Source: Gemmatimonadota bacterium
GTDB taxonomy: Bacteria > Gemmatimonadota > Gemmatimonadetes > Palauibacterales > Palauibacteraceae
Reading direction: 5' to 3'
DNA length: 23,715 bases
NCBI GenBank assembly: GCA_023554435.1
Contig: JAMJQV010000058.1
Span: forward strand, 1-23,715
The notes below the pieces were generated by a model. It searched no databases. It was not told where the DNA came from and saw only the letters and a list, made by a program, of their open reading frames with translations. Made by a program: the position numbers and the translations under genes. Shown here in pieces: positions 7,951-16,400 of the stretch (its first letter is position 1; the number at the start of each line of letters is the position of its first letter).

Positions 7951-8832
7951 ATGGCGGGCTCGACGGTGGTAGACGCGGATCCGAATGCCTGGACGGTGCG
8001 GGGATTCGATGTCCGTGTCGATCGGCCCCTCATTCTCGGCGTGGTCAACCTGACGCCCGATTCGTTCTCGGACGGCGGGAGCTATGCCGACACGGACGCT
8101 GCGCTCGCGCACGGGCAACGGTTGGTCGACGACGGAGCGGATCTGGTAGACGTGGGAGGTGAGTCCACGCGTCCGGGAGCCACTGCCGTCGATGCGACAG
8201 AGGAGTGGAGCCGGATCGGCCCGGTGGTCGAGGGGCTTGCCCTGCGTGGGATCCCGGTATCGATCGATACCTCGAAGGCCGATGTCGCGCGGCGTGCGGT
8301 CGACAACGGAGCGGCCGTCTTGAACGACGTCTCGGGTCTGCGCCACGACCCCTCACTCGCTGACGTGGCCGCGCGAGCGGGAAGCGGTCTGATCGTGATG
8401 CACATGCGAGGCACGCCTCGAACGATGCAGAACGACGTGGAATACGAAGACCTGGTAGGTGAGGTGCGAGACGCCCTCGGTCACTCGATGCAGGTAGCCT
8501 GCGATCGCGGTTGCTCGCCGGAGCAGATCGTGGTGGATCCCGGGATCGGTTTCGGGAAGTCGACGGCCGGTAACCTCCAGCTTATCGCGGGGACCGGACG
8601 CCTGCTCGATCTCGGGCGGCCGATTCTCGTCGGACCTTCGCGCAAGTCGTTCATCGGGGCGATCCTGGACGTGCCCGTCGGCGAGCGCCTCGAGGGCACG
8701 ATCGCGGCGTGCCTTTCGGCTCTCGCGCGCGGAGCGCGCCTGTTTCGAGTGCATGATGTGCTTCCGGTTCGTCGTGCCCTGGACGTCGCGTGGGCCATCC
8801 GGAACTCCGAAACGTCGGGTACGGCCACATGA
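7951..8832 (+). CDS. folP: Dihydropteroate synthase
   Basis: Condenses p-aminobenzoate with dihydropterin pyrophosphate to make dihydropteroate in the folate pathway, and is the sulfonamide target. The TIM-barrel shows LILGVVNLTPDSFSDGG (27-43), DLVDVGGESTRPGA (64-77), PVSIDTSKADVARRAV, NDVSGLRHD, VVDPGIGFGKS, GPSRKSFIG and the C-terminal FRVHDV, all standard motifs. Length (293 aa from the ATG) is slightly above the usual ~270-285. The start could also be TTG 7945, two codons earlier; neither has an obvious Shine-Dalgarno, and translation is probably coupled to ftsH, whose stop lies 8 nt upstream. The TGA stop overlaps the cdaA start as ATGA. Confidence 0.95.
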   Translation: MAGSTVVDADPNAWTVRGFDVRVDRPLILGVVNLTPDSFSDGGSYADTDAALAHGQRLVDDGADLVDVGGESTRPGATAVDATEEWSRIGPVVEGLALRGIPVSIDTSKADVARRAVDNGAAVLNDVSGLRHDPSLADVAARAGSGLIVMHMRGTPRTMQNDVEYEDLVGEVRDALGHSMQVACDRGCSPEQIVVDPGIGFGKSTAGNLQLIAGTGRLLDLGRPILVGPSRKSFIGAILDVPVGERLEGTIAACLSALARGARLFRVHDVLPVRRALDVAWAIRNSETSGTAT

Positions 8833-9695
8833 GTGCGGTAATCGACTACCTGGGATTCCTGCTCGATCAATTCGCCTTCAAAGACTTCGCGGAGATCCTG
8901 ATCGTCGCGTGGCTCGTGTACCGAATCCTGCTCATGTACACCGGAACTCGAGCCTTTCAGGTCCTTCTCGGCTTCGTGTTCCTGGTCTCGGTCTACGTTC
9001 TGTCGCAAGCCGCGGGGCTCCGGCTGATTCCCTACATCCTTTCTCAGGTCTTCACCTATGGCGCGTTCGCGCTGATCGTGATCTTCCAGCAGGAGATCCG
9101 TACCGCGCTGGCGCGCCTCGGACGCTCGCGCCTGTTCCAACTGTTCGCCCGTCGCGAGCAGCAGGAGGTCGTCGAAGAGATCGTCCGAGCATCGGATCGA
9201 CTGGCCAAGGCGAAGATTGGGGGGATCATTGCGATTGAGCGCCAGGTGGACCTGGCCAATCATGTGGATCATGGAACGCCGATCAATGCCCAGGTAACGG
9301 CAGAGCTGCTGACCACGATCTTCACGCCGTACTCGCCCCTCCACGATGGGGCCGTGATCGTGCGCCGGGACCAGGTTGCCTACGCCGGGTCGGTGATCCT
9401 GCGGTTGTCCGAGTCGCCGACCCTGGAGCGGGCGCTGGGAACCCGGCATCGCGCGGCACTCGGCCTGTCAGAGGAGACCGACGCGCTCGTGGTGGTGGTT
9501 TCTGAGGAGACGGGTCAGATATCCCTTGCCCACCGGGGGATCCTCCACAGGGGGTTGAGGCCGGATGACCTGGAGGCGCGGCTGGCGGCTGGGGGTGAGG
9601 AAGAGATCTCTCTCACCGAGTCGGGGCAAATGCCCACCCTGGACCCGGTGGAACGGTCGGGGGTAGTCCCCGCAGCAAGCGATACGGGCGTCTGA
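8829..9695 (+). CDS. cdaA: Membrane diadenylate cyclase CdaA (c-di-AMP synthase)
   Basis: Makes the second messenger c-di-AMP from two ATP. The N-terminus has hydrophobic helices (about 22-36, 43-59 and 67-86), followed by a coiled linker and the DisA_N catalytic domain with both active-site motifs: DGAVIVR (173-179) and GTRHRAA (204-210). Length is 288 aa, close to CdaA of Bacillus, with an extra ~25-residue low-complexity tail. The ATG at 8829 overlaps the folP stop; the same frame is open 13 codons further upstream inside folP. A folP-cdaA pair is common in Bacteroidota and related phyla, whereas the Firmicutes partners cdaR and glmM are not next to it here. It is the last gene before a promoter and an operon change. 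Confidence 0.94.
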   Translation: MSAVIDYLGFLLDQFAFKDFAEILIVAWLVYRILLMYTGTRAFQVLLGFVFLVSVYVLSQAAGLRLIPYILSQVFTYGAFALIVIFQQEIRTALARLGRSRLFQLFARREQQEVVEEIVRASDRLAKAKIGGIIAIERQVDLANHVDHGTPINAQVTAELLTTIFTPYSPLHDGAVIVRRDQVAYAGSVILRLSESPTLERALGTRHRAALGLSEETDALVVVVSEETGQISLAHRGILHRGLRPDDLEARLAAGGEEEISLTESGQMPTLDPVERSGVVPAASDTGV

Positions 9696-9701
9696 ATCTC
9701 G

Positions 9702-9730
9702 TTGACGGGGCCTCCGCGCCCCGGTAAACT
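9702..9730 (+). promoter_or_regulatory. Sigma-70-type promoter for exbB-exbD-exbD-tonB
   Basis: TTGACG (9702-9707) and TAAACT (9725-9730) are separated by exactly 17 bp, matching the housekeeping consensus in 5 of 6 and 4 of 6 positions. It starts 6 nt after the cdaA stop. The spacer contains a GGGGC/GCCCC inverted repeat (9707-9722), which has no T-tract. The predicted transcript would begin near 9737, giving a leader of about 50 nt before the GTG at 9786. Confidence 0.75.
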
Positions 9731-9785
9731 ACGTCCTCTTGAGCCGAACAAGCTGCTGCGTCAACGGACAAACGGAGACGGTCGG

Positions 9786-10439
9786 GTGCAAGACACCAGC
9801 TATGAACTGCTGACGATCTTCCGCGACGGGGGCTTCATGATGATACCCCTCGTCCTATGCTCCCTCGTTGCGCTGGGAGTCATCCTGGCCAAGGGGTGGA
9901 CGCTCCTGGTGGCGCACGTGGACTCCCAGAAGCTCCTGAAGAACATCGAGGAGTTGGGCACCACGGGCCGGCTGGATGAAGCCATGCAGACCGCTCGCGA
10001 GACGCGAGGCCCGGTGGCTGCCATCCTCGTGTCGGGCCTCACCCGCGTGAAGGATCAGCAAACGGGTAAGGACATCGAGAAGGCGATCTCCACGACGGGC
10101 AATATCGAGCTCGACTTTCTCGAACGAGGTATGAATGTCCTGGCGACGATCGCCAACGTGGCTCCCATGCTGGGATTCCTCGGGACGGTGATCGGCATGA
10201 TCGCGGCCTTCGCCGCCATCGAGGCCGCGGGACAGGTCGAGCCGACGCTGGTCGCTTCGGGCATCAAGGTTGCCCTGATCACGACGGCCTCCGGTCTGGC
10301 TATCGCCATCCCGGTGAACATCTTCTACAACTGGTTCGTCAGCCGTATCGATACGCTGATCATGGACATGGAGAAGGGCGCCCAGGCGGTCCTCGACCTG
10401 ATCTGGAACGCCGAGGCACGCAAGCGCGCCGGGGCCTGA
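9786..10439 (+). CDS. exbB: MotA/TolQ/ExbB family proton channel protein
   Basis: A 217-aa inner-membrane subunit of the proton channel that energises TonB. There is one membrane helix near the N-terminus (about 16-40), a cytoplasmic loop, then the conserved pair of helices with LATIANVAPMLGFLGTVIGM (119-138) and LITTASGLAIAIPVNIFYN (164-182), the hallmark of the MotA_ExbB domain. GTG 9786 is chosen because GGAG at 9774-9777 lies 8 nt upstream and the predicted transcription start is near 9737; the frame is open upstream to 9702, but that overlaps the promoter. The family also includes TolQ and MotA; two ExbD genes and a TonB downstream favour ExbB. Confidence 0.93.
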   Translation: MQDTSYELLTIFRDGGFMMIPLVLCSLVALGVILAKGWTLLVAHVDSQKLLKNIEELGTTGRLDEAMQTARETRGPVAAILVSGLTRVKDQQTGKDIEKAISTTGNIELDFLERGMNVLATIANVAPMLGFLGTVIGMIAAFAAIEAAGQVEPTLVASGIKVALITTASGLAIAIPVNIFYNWFVSRIDTLIMDMEKGAQAVLDLIWNAEARKRAGA

Positions 10440-10473
10440 TGGCGATCGCGCCGCAAAACGAGGTGGATGGAAC

Positions 10474-10896
10474 ATGCCGATTCTGAATCGCAAGCAGCGG
10501 GTGTCGGACGAGATCCCGACAGCCTCGATGGCGGATATCGCCTTTCTGCTTCTGGTCTTCTTCCTCACCACCACGGTGTTCAACGAGGAGAAGGGCCTGC
10601 CGATCGTCCTTCCGGAGCAGTCTGAAGAGCAGGATGTGTCGGCCAAGAACCTGATCTTCTTCATCGTCCGGCCGGATGGATCGGTGATCGTGAAGCGTGG
10701 CGAGAGCGAGCAGGAGCAGGTCGTCCAGTATCGCCAGGTCGAGATCATTCTCCGCCAGGAACTGGCGCAGAACAGCAACCTGATCGCGGCCGTCAAGACG
10801 GATCCGAATGCGGCGTACCGGCACATGGTGAATGTGCTGGACGAGGTCAAGAAGGCGGGTGCCGAGCGCATCTCGCTGCAGATTCTCGAGGAGTAG
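10474..10896 (+). CDS. exbD: ExbD/TolR family protein, first copy
   Basis: A 140-aa ExbD-type protein: short cytoplasmic N-terminus, one membrane helix (about 18-37) and a periplasmic domain ending in the TolR-like fold (VKTDPNAAYRHMVNVLDEVKKAG). The membrane helix begins PTASMADIAFLLLVFF and carries the Asp (D21) that is the proton-relay residue in ExbD and TolR. It starts 34 nt after exbB and has a GAGGTGGA Shine-Dalgarno region upstream of the ATG. Together with the next gene it makes a tandem ExbD pair, an arrangement seen in Bacteroidota and related groups, where the two paralogues are thought to form a heterodimer in the ExbB pore. Confidence 0.93.
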   Translation: MPILNRKQRVSDEIPTASMADIAFLLLVFFLTTTVFNEEKGLPIVLPEQSEEQDVSAKNLIFFIVRPDGSVIVKRGESEQEQVVQYRQVEIILRQELAQNSNLIAAVKTDPNAAYRHMVNVLDEVKKAGAERISLQILEE

Positions 10897-10899
10897 GGC

Positions 10900-11343
10900 A
10901 TGTCCGCCAAGAAGGGTTTCAAGCGCAAGTCGGGTGCGAGCAGCGACATTCCGTCGTCGTCGATGGCCGACATCGCATTCCTGCTGTTGATCTTCTTCAT
11001 GGTTTCGACCGTGTTCCGCAAGGAGAAGAAGCGCAACATCGAGTGGACCACGGCCGAGGCGACCGAGAAGATCGACGAGAAGCGGAAGAACATTCTCCAC
11101 ATCTGGGTAGAGCCGGACGGTACGGTCTACATCAACGACCAGATCGTACCGTACGACAACATCGCGGACGTCGTGCGACCGATCTACGCCGAGAACCGTG
11201 AGCTGGTGGTGGCCATCCGGGGAGACCGGGACGTGCCGTACAACCAGATCAATACGATCACGGAGCAGCTCCAGGCGTCCGGTGCCGTCCGGGTGACCTT
11301 TGCGACACGGGTGGAGCAGCGGGTCCAGAGAGCCAGGAGGTAG
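10900..11343 (+). CDS. exbD: ExbD/TolR family protein, second copy
   Basis: A 147-aa paralogue of the preceding protein, starting 3 nt after its stop. It keeps the same layout: a basic N-terminus (KKGFKRKSG), the SSMADIAFLLLIFFMVSTVF membrane helix with the conserved Asp (D24), and a periplasmic domain with VEPDGTVYINDQIV and AIRGDRDVPYNQINTITEQL. The periplasmic parts of the two copies differ clearly, so this is an old paralogue pair rather than a recent duplication. Near its 3' end lies the GGAGG (11336-11340) that serves the tonB start, so the pair is translationally linked to tonB. Confidence 0.92.
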   Translation: MSAKKGFKRKSGASSDIPSSSMADIAFLLLIFFMVSTVFRKEKKRNIEWTTAEATEKIDEKRKNILHIWVEPDGTVYINDQIVPYDNIADVVRPIYAENRELVVAIRGDRDVPYNQINTITEQLQASGAVRVTFATRVEQRVQRARR

Positions 11344-11347
11344 TCTC

Positions 11348-12073
11348 ATGAACCCACACGACGAACAGAACATCACGGCTCGAGACGAAGGTCGGAAGGC
11401 CAGGGCAGCCAAGCGTGCGAGCGCTGCAGCGTTCATGCCTGCCAACGACCGGTTCAAGCAGAGCTACTCGGCGCTCACGTATCTCGGCCTGATCGTGGCA
11501 ACCGCCATGCACTTCGCGGTGTTCGAGTTCTTCCCGCAGTTGGAAGCGGCCGACCTCGGAAGCGTGAGCGAGGAGCTCTCAGCGATCGAGCTGCCACCCG
11601 AAGTCAGGATTCCGCCGCCGCCCGAGCAGATCGCTCGCCCGGCCACGCCGCGGGTGGCGGCTGCGTCGGTCGATGAGGACGTGACCATTGCCATGACCAC
11701 GTTCGAGGAAAACCCGGTCGAGAATCTCCCGCCGCCGCCGGCTGGCGCCGATCCCTCGGCCACACCGTCGTATATCGCCCGCGATGTGGAGCCGAGACTC
11801 AGGAATGGTCGGGACATCCAGCAGCTGCTGGAGCGCCTCTATCCTCCGATGCTCAAGGAAGCCGGCATCGGCGGTCGAGTCCTCCTGTGGGTGTTCGTGG
11901 ACGAGGGTGGCTCTGCCGCTCGGTCGCAGATCCACACGTCCAGCGGATATCCCGCTTTGGACAACGCCGCCGCCCAGATCGTGGAGCAGATGGAGTTCTC
12001 ACCGGCCATGAACCGCGACAAGCCGGTCGGAGTGTGGATCGCCCAGCCTATCGACTTCAGCGTTTCGCGATAG
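11348..12073 (+). CDS. tonB: TonB family energy transducer
   Basis: A 241-aa TonB-like protein that would carry proton-motive energy from ExbBD to outer-membrane transporters. The N-terminal ~40 residues are hydrophilic and cytoplasmic, a single membrane helix follows (about 42-60, with His55 in ATAMHFAVF, reminiscent of the functional His in TonB helices), then a short Pro-rich spacer (RIPPPPEQ, NLPPPPAG) and a TonB C-terminal domain (about 155-240) with YPPMLKEAGIGGRVLLWVFV and SSGYPALDNAAAQIVEQM. The ATG at 11348 is fixed by GGAGG at 11336-11340, 7 nt upstream. The spacer is shorter than in E. coli TonB. It is the last gene of the operon, followed by a terminator. Confidence 0.92.
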   Translation: MNPHDEQNITARDEGRKARAAKRASAAAFMPANDRFKQSYSALTYLGLIVATAMHFAVFEFFPQLEAADLGSVSEELSAIELPPEVRIPPPPEQIARPATPRVAAASVDEDVTIAMTTFEENPVENLPPPPAGADPSATPSYIARDVEPRLRNGRDIQQLLERLYPPMLKEAGIGGRVLLWVFVDEGGSAARSQIHTSSGYPALDNAAAQIVEQMEFSPAMNRDKPVGVWIAQPIDFSVSR

Positions 12074-12102
12074 GCGTCCGTCCTCTCCGCCAACCGTAGC
12101 GT

Positions 12103-12135
12103 GAGCCGCTCGCCTCTGGCGGGCGGCTCTTTGTT
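12103..12135 (+). terminator. Intrinsic terminator after tonB
   Basis: A 12-bp GC-rich stem (12103-12114 with 12118-12129, one U-G wobble) closed by TCT and followed by TTTGTT. It lies 30 nt after the tonB stop and ends the exbB-exbD-exbD-tonB operon. Confidence 0.88.
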
Positions 12136-12174
12136 CTGCGGGAAGGGAACTGGCAAGCAAGATGGGTGCGTCCG

Positions 12175-12203
12175 TTGCCGCTCCACGTGGCCGGCCGTAG
12201 ACT
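12175..12203 (+). promoter_or_regulatory. Promoter of yggS, probably giving a leaderless transcript
   Basis: TTGCCG (12175-12180), a 17-bp spacer, then TAGACT (12198-12203). The -10 box ends 6 nt before the GTG at 12210, so a normal transcription start would fall on or next to the first base of the start codon. No Shine-Dalgarno could fit. Confidence 0.65.
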
Positions 12204-12209
12204 CCCGCC

Positions 12210-12914
12210 GTGAACGAAAAGCAGATCAGGGACCGAGTCCTGGCGATCCGGGAGACCATAGCACGAGCGGCCGAGCGATCCGGACGTTCCGGGTCGGACG
12301 TTTTCGTGCTTCCGATCACCAAGGGGCATCCTCCCTCCGTCCTGGAGGCGGTGTCCCGCGCGGGTTGCGAGGCAATCGGCGAGAACCGGGTCGGCGAAGC
12401 CGAGACGAAGCTCGCGGACGTCGGTCGCCTTGGGGTCCGCTGGCACATGATCGGGCACCTGCAGCGGAACAAGGCCGGCCGGGCGATCCGTGCGTTCGAT
12501 GTCATCGAATCGGTTGACTCCGTGCGCCTCGCTCGTCGCCTTCAGCTTGAAGCCGAGAAGGCTGATCGAGCGGAGGTCCCGATCATGGTCCAGGTCAACG
12601 CGGGTGGGGAGCAGCAGAAGAGCGGGCTGGAGCCGGCCGAGCTGGTGGACGCCGTCGGCTCAATGCTCGACTTCGGGCGCCTCCGGGTTCTAGGCTTGAT
12701 GACCATGGCGCCGTTCACGGTAGAGGAGGGGGTGCTCCGGCGGACGTTCTCGACCGCTCGCGAGTGCCTGGCGCGCTGCCGGGCCGAATTGCCGGGTTTC
12801 GATGGCCGGACCCTGTCGATGGGAATGAGCAACGACTTCGAGATAGCCGTTGAGGAGGGCAGCACGGAGGTCCGCCTCGGGACAGTGTTGTTGGGAGAGA
12901 GACCGGAGGTATGA
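12210..12914 (+). CDS. yggS: YggS/PROSC family pyridoxal 5'-phosphate homeostasis protein
   Basis: A 234-aa single-domain PLP-binding TIM-barrel protein of the YggS/YlmE/PROSC family, which buffers free PLP rather than acting as a classical enzyme. The PLP lysine is in VLPITKGHP (Lys38); other marks are IGENRVGEAETK, RWHMIGHLQRNKAG, VIESVDSVRLA, VQVNAGGEQQKSG, LGLMTMAPF, and the phosphate-binding end SMGMSNDFEIAVEEG with VRLGTVLLG. Length is normal. The GTG start sits 6 nt behind a -10 box, so the message may be leaderless. The TGA stop overlaps the divIVA start. In many bacteria this gene neighbours cell-division genes (yggS-sepF-divIVA in Gram-positives), which fits its partner here. Confidence 0.92.
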   Translation: MNEKQIRDRVLAIRETIARAAERSGRSGSDVFVLPITKGHPPSVLEAVSRAGCEAIGENRVGEAETKLADVGRLGVRWHMIGHLQRNKAGRAIRAFDVIESVDSVRLARRLQLEAEKADRAEVPIMVQVNAGGEQQKSGLEPAELVDAVGSMLDFGRLRVLGLMTMAPFTVEEGVLRRTFSTARECLARCRAELPGFDGRTLSMGMSNDFEIAVEEGSTEVRLGTVLLGERPEV

Positions 12915-13435
12915 TGGACCTGACTCCGCTGGATGTTCGCAAGAAGAAGGACGACCTGCGCCGAACGGTGCGGGGGTACGATCCGGGGCAAGTGGATGCC
13001 TTCCTGGACCTGGTGGCGGATCGCCTGGAGGCGGTGGTGCAGGAAGAGGTGCGACTGAAGGAACAGGTGACGCTTCTTCGTGAGCGCCTCGACGGTTTCG
13101 AGGAGCGGGAGCGGGCCCTCAACGAGGCCCTGATCGCCGCCCAGGAGCTCCGGGAGGAAGCCCGGTTGCAGGCCGAGAAACAGGCAGGTCTGCGGATTCA
13201 GGAAGCGGATCAGCAAGCCGAGAGGCTGGTAAGCGAGGCCCGCCGGTCGGCCGAGGACTCGGAGAGAGCCCTGGCGGACCTCCACGCCCGCCGTGCCAGC
13301 TACCTGCGCGGAATGAGGTCGCTGCTGGACCGATTCCTGGCCGAAGTCACCTACGAGGAGGCACGACTGCAGGGATCGCCCGAGGTCGCGCAGGAAGTGG
13401 AGGCACCCGCAGACGACAGTGGGGAAGACGAGTGA
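12911..13435 (+). CDS. divIVA: DivIVA domain protein
   Basis: A 174-aa coiled-coil protein of the DivIVA/GpsB family, which binds curved membranes and organises poles, septa or wall growth. The N-terminal membrane-binding domain is clear: MDLTPLDVRKKKDDLRRTVR followed by GYDPGQVDAFLDLVADRLE. Residues about 40-140 are a long coiled coil rich in Glu, Ala, Arg and Gln, and the end is acidic. The start is one of two adjacent ATG codons (12911 or 12914) overlapping the yggS stop; GGAGG at 12905-12909 is better spaced for the second. It is shorter than Firmicutes DivIVA but keeps the diagnostic N-terminus. It lies 37 nt before ileS, the same neighbour as in many Firmicutes. Confidence 0.9.
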   Translation: MMDLTPLDVRKKKDDLRRTVRGYDPGQVDAFLDLVADRLEAVVQEEVRLKEQVTLLRERLDGFEERERALNEALIAAQELREEARLQAEKQAGLRIQEADQQAERLVSEARRSAEDSERALADLHARRASYLRGMRSLLDRFLAEVTYEEARLQGSPEVAQEVEAPADDSGEDE

Positions 13436-13472
13436 GCGGTGTGACTGCCCCACGACCCGAGGCCTGCAGCTC

Positions 13473-16400
13473 ATGAGCTATCGTCCGCTTCCCGAGAGCG
13501 TAGCCGGGCTGGAGACGGAGGTCCTGGAGGTCTGGGAGGCCGAGGACACGTTTCACCAGAGTCTCGAGGCACGGCGCGGCGCGCCCGAGTACGTGTTCTA
13601 TGAGGGCCCGCCGACCGCCAACGGAAAGCCGGGCGTCCACCACCTGCTCGCCCGGACCATCAAGGACACGGTGGCCAGGTACCGGGCGATGGCCGGGTGG
13701 CACGTCACGCGGATCGCGGGTTGGGACACACACGGTCTTCCCGTCGAGATCGAGGCCGAGAAGCAGCTCGGCATCTCCGGCAAACCCGATATCGAGCGCA
13801 TCGGGATCGCGCGCTTCAACCAGGTCTGCAGGGACAACCTCTTCACCTACAAGGAAGACTGGGAGCGGCTGTCCCGGCGGATCGGATACTGGCTCGACTA
13901 CGAGAACGCTTACGTTACCTGCACCCCGGAGTACATCGAGTCGGTGTGGTGGGCCCTGGCGGAGATCCACCGAAAGGGTCTGCTGTACAAGGGTTACAAG
14001 GTCCTTCCGTACTGTCCACGGTGCGGCACCGGTCTCTCAAGTCACGAGGTGGCGCAGGGATATCGCGTCGTCTCCGAGCCCTCCGTGTACGTGAAGTTCA
14101 GGCTCGAAGATGATCCCGGCGGTGCGTCCATCTTGAGCTGGACGACGACCCCGTGGACCTTGCCGGGCAACGTGGCATTGGCCGTCGGGGAGGGAATCGA
14201 CTACCTGCGGGTGCGGATTCGCGAGGCGCCGGACGGGGAAGCGAAACTGCCCAGAGGTGCGAGACCCGGCGAGGAGTTGATCGTTGCATCGGCTCTCGCC
14301 CCGGACGTGCTGCGGCACCCGTACGACATCGTCGAAGTGATCCCGGGCGCCGACCTGGTGGGACGGCGCTACCAGCCACTGTTTCCAGGCGCCGTCGACG
14401 CCGAAGGCAGCGACACCGCCTGGACGGTCCTGGCCGCCGACTTCGTCACCACCGAGGACGGCACGGGCGTCGTTCACACCGCGGTGATGTACGGAGAGGA
14501 CGACTTCACCCTGGGGGCCCGCGAAGGTCTTCCCATGCAGCACACCGTGGACCCGGACGGTCGGTTCGTGGATCGGGTCCCGGGCGATCTCGCGGGGCGG
14601 TTCGTCAAGGACGAGGATACGGATCGCGTGATCATCGAGGGTCTCGCCGGCGCAGATCGGCTGTACCGTCGGCAGATGTACGAGCATAGCTATCCGCACT
14701 GCTGGCGCTGTGACAGCGCCCTGCTGTACATGGCGCGCGACTCCTGGTACATCCGCACGACCGCGGTGCAGGATCGGCTTCTCGAGCACAACGCTGCGGT
14801 CGACTGGCATCCGCGGGAGATCGGATCCGGTCGAATGGGAGAGTGGCTCGCCGGCAACGTGGACTGGGCCATTTCACGCGATCGGTACTGGGGAACGCCG
14901 CTCCCGATCTGGGTATGTGATTCCGACCCCACCCACGTGCAGGTCATCGCATCGCTGGACGAGTTGTCCGGCCGGACGGGAGACCTGGACACCGATTTCG
15001 ACCCGCACCGCCCCGAGATCGACGCGTTGACGTGGTCCTGCGGCGAGGACGGATGCGCGGGCACCGCCCGACGGGTGCCCCAGGTGATGGACGCGTGGTT
15101 CGACTCGGGTTCGATGCCCTTCGCCCAGTGGCACTATCCATTCGCCAACGAAGCTGCCTTCGACGCGCACTTTCCGGCTCACTTCATCGCGGAGGGCGTG
15201 GACCAGACCCGGGGCTGGTTCTACTCGCTGCTCGCGATTTCCACACTCGTGTTCGACGCTCCCTCGTATCGAAGCGTGATCGTCAACGATCTGATCCTCG
15301 ACGAAGAGGGTCAGAAGATGTCCAAGTCGAAGGGCAACGTCGTGGATCCGTGGGAGACCGTGTCCGAGTACGGAGCGGACGCGACGCGGTTCTTCCTGCT
15401 GTCGTCCAGCAACCCGTGGCTGCCCAAGAAGTGGGATGGAGAGGCGCTCAGGGAGACGAACCGCAAGCTGTTCGACACGCTGCGAAGCACGTATCGGTTC
15501 TTCGCGATGTATGCGGAGCTGGAAGGCTGGGACCACGCAACTTCCGTGGTATCCGACCCCGAAACCCGTGCACCCATGGATCGCTGGCTTCTCAGCCGCC
15601 TGGACGATCTCGTGGCATCCGTGAGGCGGGACTTCGAGGCGTACGACCTGACGCGGGCGGCGCGCCGCCTGGCGACCTTCGTACTCGATGACCTGTCGAA
15701 CTGGTACGTGCGCCAGAGCAGAGACCGGTTCTGGGCGACGGGCAACACCGACTCTGGCCACACCGGGGCGGGTGACGCTCGTACGCAGGGTACGGCGGAC
15801 GCCTTTGCTACTCTCCACTCGGGTCTGCGCGTGACGGCACTGGTTCTGGCCCCGATCTCGCCGTTTCTGTCTGACTGGCTCCACCGGCAGCTGACGGGGC
15901 AGTCCGTTCACCTGGCGGACTTCCCGCAGCCGGCAAGTTGCCGGGACGAGGACCTGGAGCGACGAATGGACGATGTTCGCCGTCTGTCGACTCTGGGGCG
16001 GGCGGCGCGAGAGGAAGCCGGCATTCGCGTGCGCCAACCCCTGGGCCTGCTCCAGGCGGTGATTCCGGGCGGGCGTCGGCCTGGCCCCGAACTGGAGGCG
16101 GTGCTGCGCCAGGAACTGAACGTCAAGGATGTTGTATTCCCGTCGGGTAGCGACGATATTGTACGGCTATCCGCGAAGCCGGACTTCGCCCGGCTGGGGC
16201 CGCGTTTCGGCAAGAAGACGCCACGGGTAGCGAAGGCGATCGAGGCGCTGGACGCTGAAGCGGTCCGTCGTCTGGGAGCGGGCGAGGCCGTTTCGGTGAG
16301 CGTGGACGGAGAGGGGCTCGAAGTTCAACCGGGCGATGCCCGGGTTATCGAGGAGGCCTCGGGTGACCTCACCATCCAGGCACAGGAGGGATTCCTGGTC

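Noticed and set aside
9707..9722. GGGGC/GCCCC inverted repeat as a cdaA terminator
   Set aside because: The stem is only 5 bp with no T-tract, and it lies between the -35 and -10 boxes; it is probably just GC-rich spacer.
9702..9785. Upstream extension of exbB to base 9702
   Set aside because: That start lies on the -35 box of the promoter and lacks a ribosome-binding site; GTG 9786 has GGAG 8 nt upstream.
9855..11102. A 415-codon minus-strand open frame opposite exbB, exbD and exbD
   Set aside because: The plus-strand genes are clear, and the minus frame shows no domain, ribosome-binding site or promoter.
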